A stretch of DNA of 64,000 nucleotides, from NCBI GenBank assembly GCA_003255025.1, contig QANY01013855.1, positions 1,331,524 to 1,395,523 on the forward strand, in the 5' to 3' direction. A model generated the notes under the pieces. The model was not told where the DNA came from. It saw only the letters and a program-made list of their open reading frames with translations, and searched no databases. Within the stretch, counting starts at the first letter, position 1; each line of letters begins with the position of its first letter. Both the position numbers and the translations under genes were made by a program. Source of the DNA: Datisca glomerata (Eukaryota; Streptophyta; Magnoliopsida; Cucurbitales; Datiscaceae). This document shows positions 63,953 through 64,000 of the stretch, piece after piece.

Positions 63953-64000
63953 GTTATATCCATATTATTATTAGTGTATTACTAATAGTAATCCACTACT

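Noticed and set aside
1..64000. tRNA or rRNA genes
   Set aside because: I saw no cloverleaf-compatible A/B box pairs or rRNA core sequences; only a primer-binding-site match to initiator tRNA in the copia element.

Overview
The window is nuclear DNA of a flowering plant, most likely a core eudicot. Genes are split by many GT..AG introns in an AT-rich background, encoded proteins are typical land-plant families, and plant-type Ty1/copia and Mutator-like (MULE) transposons fill the space between genes. I cannot name the species. One run of 155 N marks an assembly gap inside an intron.

Genes. Five genes can be assembled exon by exon with the reading frame closed. (1) 4031-9645 (+), an 18-exon F-box/LRR-repeat protein of the FBL15 (SLOW MOTION) family, 998 aa. 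(2) 10205-12965 (-), a 7-exon plastid protein of 240 aa with a twin-arginine, lumen-type leader; not recognised by name. (3) 17536-17877 (-), a single-exon three-helix membrane protein of 113 aa. (4) 18672-20076 (-), a 3-exon YGGT-family chloroplast membrane protein (YlmG1-like), 252 aa. (5) 39261-46502 (+), a 17-exon chloroplast thylakoid copper-transporting P1B-type ATPase (PAA2/HMA8), 896 aa. Three of the five act in the chloroplast.

Transposon layout. 1-3590 is AT-rich, with a diverged direct duplication and a 0.6-kb fold-back element just upstream of FBL15. 13606-16865 is a small terminal-inverted-repeat element whose left arm was split by a solo copia LTR (13734-15847) with a perfect 5-bp target duplication. 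20396-26195 (copy A) and 33262-38550 (copy B) are two decayed copies of one MULE family. It carries a Ulp1-type protease gene on the plus strand and a MURA-type transposase gene on the minus strand, the two facing each other. The copies have complementary deletions: A lost the protease catalytic part, B lost the transposase N-terminal region. Between them lie gene debris, including a LIM-domain fragment fused to a copia remnant (29150-33262). 49630-53325 is a large fold-back element. 53821-63952 is a full-span copia element with both LTRs and a perfect 5-bp target duplication, but decayed coding sequence.

Most notable signal. Four unrelated short sequences each occur as an array of near-palindromes: GTGTAG-type in the MULEs, a CTAGACCATGGTCTAG-type array with an exact 233-bp period, a 23-bp ACTACTTGAA/TTCAAGTAGT palindrome repeated six times, and GGTTCACCAAATACG-type arrays in the fold-back element. 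In the MULEs the arrays recur at matching positions in both copies, near the ends and between coding blocks. This repeated design with different sequences is the best candidate here for an undescribed structural feature.
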